From: Rhodocyclaceae bacterium
GTDB lineage: Bacteria > Pseudomonadota > Gammaproteobacteria > Burkholderiales > Rhodocyclaceae
NCBI GenBank assembly: GCA_027325905.1
Contig: DAIEEM010000076.1
Coordinates: 1-9,762, forward strand
Length of the DNA stretch: 9,762 nucleotides
Reading direction: 5' to 3'
Positions within the stretch are counted from its first letter, which is position 1; every line of letters starts with the position of its first letter. The notes below the pieces were generated by a model that was not told the DNA's origin, did not search any database, and saw only the letters and a list, made by a program, of their open reading frames with translations. This document shows, one piece after another, positions 7,071-9,762 of the stretch. The position numbers and the translations under genes were made by a program.

Positions 7071-7262
7071 GAAGCCGTCCATGCCGGGCATCTGCACGTC
7101 GAGCAGCACCAGCGCGAAATCCTGCTTGAGGGTGCAGCGCAACGCGTCGTTCCCCGACATGACCTTCACCAGGTCGAGCCCCTGGTTGCCGAGGACGGCC
7201 TCAAGGGCCACCAGGTTCTCGGGGCGGTCGTCGACCAGCAGCAGCGAAATGCGGTCAGGCAT
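7068..7262 (-). pseudogene. N-terminal half of the receiver domain of the GGDEF-EAL gene, cut off by TAG
   Basis: This 64-residue piece is the first half of a response-regulator receiver. It has the acidic pair in LLLVDDRPENL (Asp11, Asp12), the phospho-acceptor Asp55 in LVLLDVQMPGMDGF, and then TAG. The other half (FVTAG, conserved Lys) continues in the same frame after the stop, so the original gene was 4254-7262 on this strand, about 1002 codons. Alone the fragment lacks the Thr and Lys switch residues and the last strands and helices, and should not fold as a working receiver. Its ATG overlaps the cheB stop in the 8-nt ATGCCTGA, so it was the coupled fourth gene of the operon. Alternatives are a real short product, stop read-through, or a sequencing error. 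Confidence 0.8.
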
Positions 7263-7863
7263 GGCTCGTCGTGCTCCGACCGCGCCGCGCCGCGCCGCCG
7301 CCGGCCAGGCTCTGCAACAACGCCGCCATGTCGGCCAGCGCCACGACGTGGTCCGCCTCCGTCGCCGCCAGCGCCGCCAGCGGCATTTGCGGCGTTTCGG
7401 CGTCGTCGGGATCCTGCACGACGACGATGCCGCCGTTCTGCTTGATCGCCTGCACGCCGCGGCTGCCGTCGTAGTTGGCGCCGGTCAGGATGACGCCGAT
7501 CAGCCCTTCCCCGAACACTGCCGCCGCCGACTCGAACAGGACGTCGACGGAGGGACGCGCAAAACTCACCGGCGGGTCGGCGGAAAGCGACAGAAAGCCG
7601 TCGCGCTCAACCAGCAGGTGGTAATTGGGCGGCGCCAGGTAAACGGTGGCGGGCACAACCGGTTCCTGCTCGTCGGCCTCCTTGACGTGAATGGCGCACA
7701 AGTTGTTGAGCAACTTCGCCATGCCGTTGCCGGCGTCGGGGCTGATGTGCTGGACGATCAGTACCGGCAGCGGAAAGTCCGCCGGCAACTCGCCCAGCAG
7801 CAGCTTCAGCGCCTGCACGCCGCCGCTGGAGACGCCGATGACCACGGCCCGGAATTTAGCCAT
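7255..7863 (-). CDS. Stand-alone CheB-type protein-glutamate methylesterase
   Basis: This is a CheB-type methylesterase (and potentially glutaminase) domain, which removes methyl groups from glutamates of receptor-like proteins. The 202-residue product is the catalytic domain alone, without the N-terminal receiver of classical CheB (about 350 residues). Visible motifs are VIGVSSGG with nucleophile Ser12 in GxSxGG, IVQHIS with His39, and VILTGANYDGSRG with Asp132, which together make the expected Ser-His-Asp triad. The substrate-cleft segment FARPSVDVLFESAA (101-114) is also conserved. The start ATG overlaps the cheR stop in ATGGCTAA (8 nt), and the stop overlaps the next gene's ATG by 8 nt. 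With the receiver missing, phosphorylation cannot control it in the usual way. Regulation may come through complex formation with the multi-receiver kinase. Its substrates are not evident from this window. Confidence 0.93.
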   Translation of the reverse strand: MAKFRAVVIGVSSGGVQALKLLLGELPADFPLPVLIVQHISPDAGNGMAKLLNNLCAIHVKEADEQEPVVPATVYLAPPNYHLLVERDGFLSLSADPPVSFARPSVDVLFESAAAVFGEGLIGVILTGANYDGSRGVQAIKQNGGIVVVQDPDDAETPQMPLAALAATEADHVVALADMAALLQSLAGGGAARRGRSTTSHA

Positions 7864-8683
7864 AGCGCTTGCGGTAGATGCGCGAGCCGGGCACCAGCTC
7901 GTCGTAGTGGTCCCCCATCTTCCGCCGTTCCAGGGTTTCCTTGAGCCCCAGGCAGAGGAAGCCGCCCGGCAGCAGGCTGTTGTCGAACAGGCGCAGGCAG
8001 CGCTCCTTGAGCGCCGGCTTGAAATAGATCATGACGTTGCGGCACAGGACCATGTTCATTTCGCCGAATTCGGCGTCGGCCACCAGGTTGTGCGGGGCGA
8101 AGACGATGTCCTTCTTCAGGTTGGCGGCAAGGATGGCACGATCATAACGCGCCGTATAGTAGTCGGCGAACGAGGCCGTGCCGCCGCTCTTCTGGTAGTT
8201 GCGGGTGTAGCGCTGCATCTCGGTGATCGGCATCACGCCTTGCGCGGCCTTGGCGAGCACGGCTTCGTCGATATCCGTGGCGTACATGCGGTAGCGCCCG
8301 GCCATGCCTTCCTCGTTGAGCAGGATGGCCATCGAGTACGCCTCCTCGCCAGAGGCGCAGCCGGCGTGCCAGATCTTGACGAACGGATAGGTCTTGAGGA
8401 AGGGGATCACCTGCTCGCGCAGGGTGCGGAAAAAGGACGGGTCGCGGAACATATCGGTGACGTTGACCGTAATGCCCTGCAACAGCGAGACGAACAGTTC
8501 CGGTTCGCGCAGCAGCCGCGACTGCGCCTGCGAAAACGTTTCGAACGGCGATTCGGCCAGCCATTGCGTCAGCCGGCGCTTGATCGAGGCGTCGGCGTAG
8601 TCGCGGAAGTCGTAGCCATAGACCTGCTGCAGCCCCTCCAGGAGGAGCCGGATCTCCACATCCACCAGTTCGTCCGCTGTCAT
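7856..8683 (-). CDS. CheR-type SAM-dependent protein-glutamate methyltransferase
   Basis: CheR transfers methyl groups from S-adenosylmethionine to glutamates of chemoreceptors or receptor-like domains, opposing CheB. From ATG 8683 the product has 275 residues, the usual length. The N-terminal helical domain includes YGYDFRDYADASIKRRL and the NVTDMFRDPSFF motif. The SAM-binding motif is IWHAGCASGEEAYSMAILL, and ATDID marks the next SAM-contacting strand. Near the C-terminus, MVLCRNVMIYF and PGGFLCLG match the family. No tetratricopeptide repeat or other extension is present. An in-frame GTG at 8719 would add 12 residues and overlap the upstream gene, but the family N-terminus favours 8683. 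There is no clear Shine-Dalgarno and the gap to the upstream stop is 10 nt, so translation is probably coupled. It overlaps cheB by 8 nt. Confidence 0.95.
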   Translation of the reverse strand: MTADELVDVEIRLLLEGLQQVYGYDFRDYADASIKRRLTQWLAESPFETFSQAQSRLLREPELFVSLLQGITVNVTDMFRDPSFFRTLREQVIPFLKTYPFVKIWHAGCASGEEAYSMAILLNEEGMAGRYRMYATDIDEAVLAKAAQGVMPITEMQRYTRNYQKSGGTASFADYYTARYDRAILAANLKKDIVFAPHNLVADAEFGEMNMVLCRNVMIYFKPALKERCLRLFDNSLLPGGFLCLGLKETLERRKMGDHYDELVPGSRIYRKRYG

Positions 8684-8693
8684 GGCCGAGAGT

Positions 8694-9762
8694 TTAACCG
8701 TGCTGGAAGATCCAGACACGGATCAGCGACAGCAGCTTGTCCACCTCCAGGGGCTTGGCCAGGTAGTCGCTGGCGCCCGCCGCCATGCATTTCTCGTGGT
8801 CGCCTTTCAGCGCCTTGGCGGTCATGGCGATGATGGGAATGTTCAGGTGGCGCGGGTTCTTGCGGATTTCGCGCATGGCGGTGTAGCCGTCCATTTCCGG
8901 CATCATGATGTCCATCAGGATGATGCTGATGTCGCCGTGCTCGTCGAGGCGGGCGAGGGCCTCCTTGCCGTTCTCGGCCTCGATCACCACCATGTTCTTC
9001 TCCGCCAGCACGCTGGAGAGCGAGAAGATGTTGCGCATGTCGTCGTCCACCAGCAGCACCTTGCGGCCTTCGAGCTGGGCCTCCTTGTCGATGGCGGTGC
9101 GGATCATGCGCTGCTTGTTCGGATGCAGGTTGCTCTCGACCAGGTGGAGGAACAGGGTGACCTCGTTGAGCAGCCGTTCCGGGCTCTTGGCGCCCTTGAT
9201 GATGATGCTTTCGGCATAGCGGCGCAGCTTCTTCTCGTCGTCGTGGCTCAAGTCGCGGCCGGAGTGGATGATGACCGGGATGCGCCGCGCGCCGTCGAGG
9301 CTCTGGATATATTCGAGCAGGTCGAAGCCCGACATGTCGGAAAGCCCGAGGTCGAGCACCAGGCAGTCGAAGGGTTCGGCGGAAAGCAGGGCGATGGCGT
9401 CCTTGCCGGTCGTCGCCACCTTGATGTCGACGACGCTCTCTTCGAGCAGGGCCACCATGCTCTTGGCTTCGTCGGTGTTGTCCTCGACGATCAGCAGCTT
9501 CCTCACCGATTTCGCCAGCGAGCCTTCGATCGACTGCAGCACGCCGTTCAACTGCTCGATGCTGACGGGTTTGGTGGCGAAGCCGATGGCGCCCATGGCC
9601 ATGGCCTTCTGCCGGTCCTCTAGGCAGGTGATGAAATGGACGGGAATGTGGCGCGTGCGCGGATTGTCCTTGAGGCTGCGCATCACGCCCCAGCCGTCGA
9701 GATGCGGCAGCATGACGTCGAGGATGATGGCGCTCGGCTGGAAGCGGCTGGCCAGCGCGATG
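8694..9762 (-). CDS. Multi-receiver protein, probably C-terminal part of a hybrid histidine kinase (N-terminus outside window)
   Basis: The frame is open to the window edge, and 355 residues are visible before TAA at 8694-8696. There are three successive receiver domains. The first is partial, with phospho-acceptor Asp15 in AIILDVMLPHLDGW and Lys64 in ATKP. The second spans about residues 88-208 (LLIVEDN, Asp137 in CLVLDLGLSDMSGF). The third spans about residues 233-350 (VLLVDDD, Asp284 in ILMDIMMPEMDGY, Lys336 in YLAKPLE). The ATG at 9713 falls inside receiver 1 just after the phospho-acceptor, so it is not the start. Tandem REC tails like this are typical of HAMP-GAF-HisKA-HATPase hybrid kinases, but no kinase domain is visible, so that part is inference. 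It is the first visible gene of the operon with cheR, cheB and the c-di-GMP enzyme. The receivers could serve as a phosphate sink or relay toward the receiver of that enzyme. Confidence 0.88.
   Translation of the reverse strand, partial: IALASRFQPSAIILDVMLPHLDGWGVMRSLKDNPRTRHIPVHFITCLEDRQKAMAMGAIGFATKPVSIEQLNGVLQSIEGSLAKSVRKLLIVEDNTDEAKSMVALLEESVVDIKVATTGKDAIALLSAEPFDCLVLDLGLSDMSGFDLLEYIQSLDGARRIPVIIHSGRDLSHDDEKKLRRYAESIIIKGAKSPERLLNEVTLFLHLVESNLHPNKQRMIRTAIDKEAQLEGRKVLLVDDDMRNIFSLSSVLAEKNMVVIEAENGKEALARLDEHGDISIILMDIMMPEMDGYTAMREIRKNPRHLNIPIIAMTAKALKGDHEKCMAAGASDYLAKPLEVDKLLSLIRVWIFQHG

Noticed and set aside
5409..7445. Long plus-strand open frame (678 codons) opposite the GGDEF-EAL gene
   Set aside because: It is the antisense shadow of a GC-rich gene whose minus-strand frame has clear PAS, GAF, GGDEF and EAL motifs. 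The plus-strand translation is low-complexity and rich in Val, Ala, Arg and Asp, with no recognisable domain.
8684..8719. Upstream GTG start for cheR overlapping the multi-receiver gene
   Set aside because: The 12 added residues (MSGSSSTVKLSA) are not family-like, and ATG 8683 gives the standard length.

Overview
The window is GC-rich DNA from a proteobacterium. The sequences of S11, S4, the RNA polymerase alpha subunit and L17, together with the Epd-like dehydrogenase, fit a Betaproteobacterium. The style of the signalling genes would suit the Rhodocyclales, but that is inference and I cannot name a genus from sequence alone.

Plus strand, 1-2520: the distal half of the ribosomal alpha operon in its classical order, rpsK (5' end outside the window), rpsD, rpoA, rplQ. 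Most intergenic gaps carry GC hairpins: one between rpsD and rpoA followed by a T5 run, two between rpoA and rplQ, and a perfect 9-bp stem just after rplQ that probably marks the operon end. Then comes a complete epd-type gene (erythrose-4-phosphate dehydrogenase, pyridoxal-phosphate pathway) at 2582-3604. It is followed by a small unrecognised gene (about 3780-4196) for a membrane-anchored protein that probably starts with TTG.

Minus strand, 9762-4254: a convergent signalling operon read right to left. It encodes the C-terminal part of a protein with at least three receiver domains (probably a hybrid histidine kinase, N-terminus outside the window), a CheR methyltransferase, a stand-alone CheB methylesterase lacking a receiver domain, and a REC-PAS-GAF-PAS-GGDEF-EAL cyclic-di-GMP enzyme. 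cheR, cheB and the c-di-GMP gene overlap by exactly 8 nt at each junction, which indicates translational coupling. The set looks like a phosphorelay plus methylation-adaptation module with a c-di-GMP output, and no classical chemoreceptor, CheA or CheW is in view.

The most notable feature is an in-frame amber codon (7068-7070) inside the receiver domain of the c-di-GMP gene, 10 residues after the phospho-acceptor Asp. Both halves otherwise keep their conserved residues, and the GGDEF and EAL active sites are intact. The locus is therefore a recent nonsense mutation, a split gene with reinitiation, or a sequence error. TAG also ends epd and this same gene, so genome-wide amber recoding is unlikely. 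I found no RNA genes, insertion sequences, CRISPR arrays or attachment sites. No gene-free stretch exceeds 300 bases.
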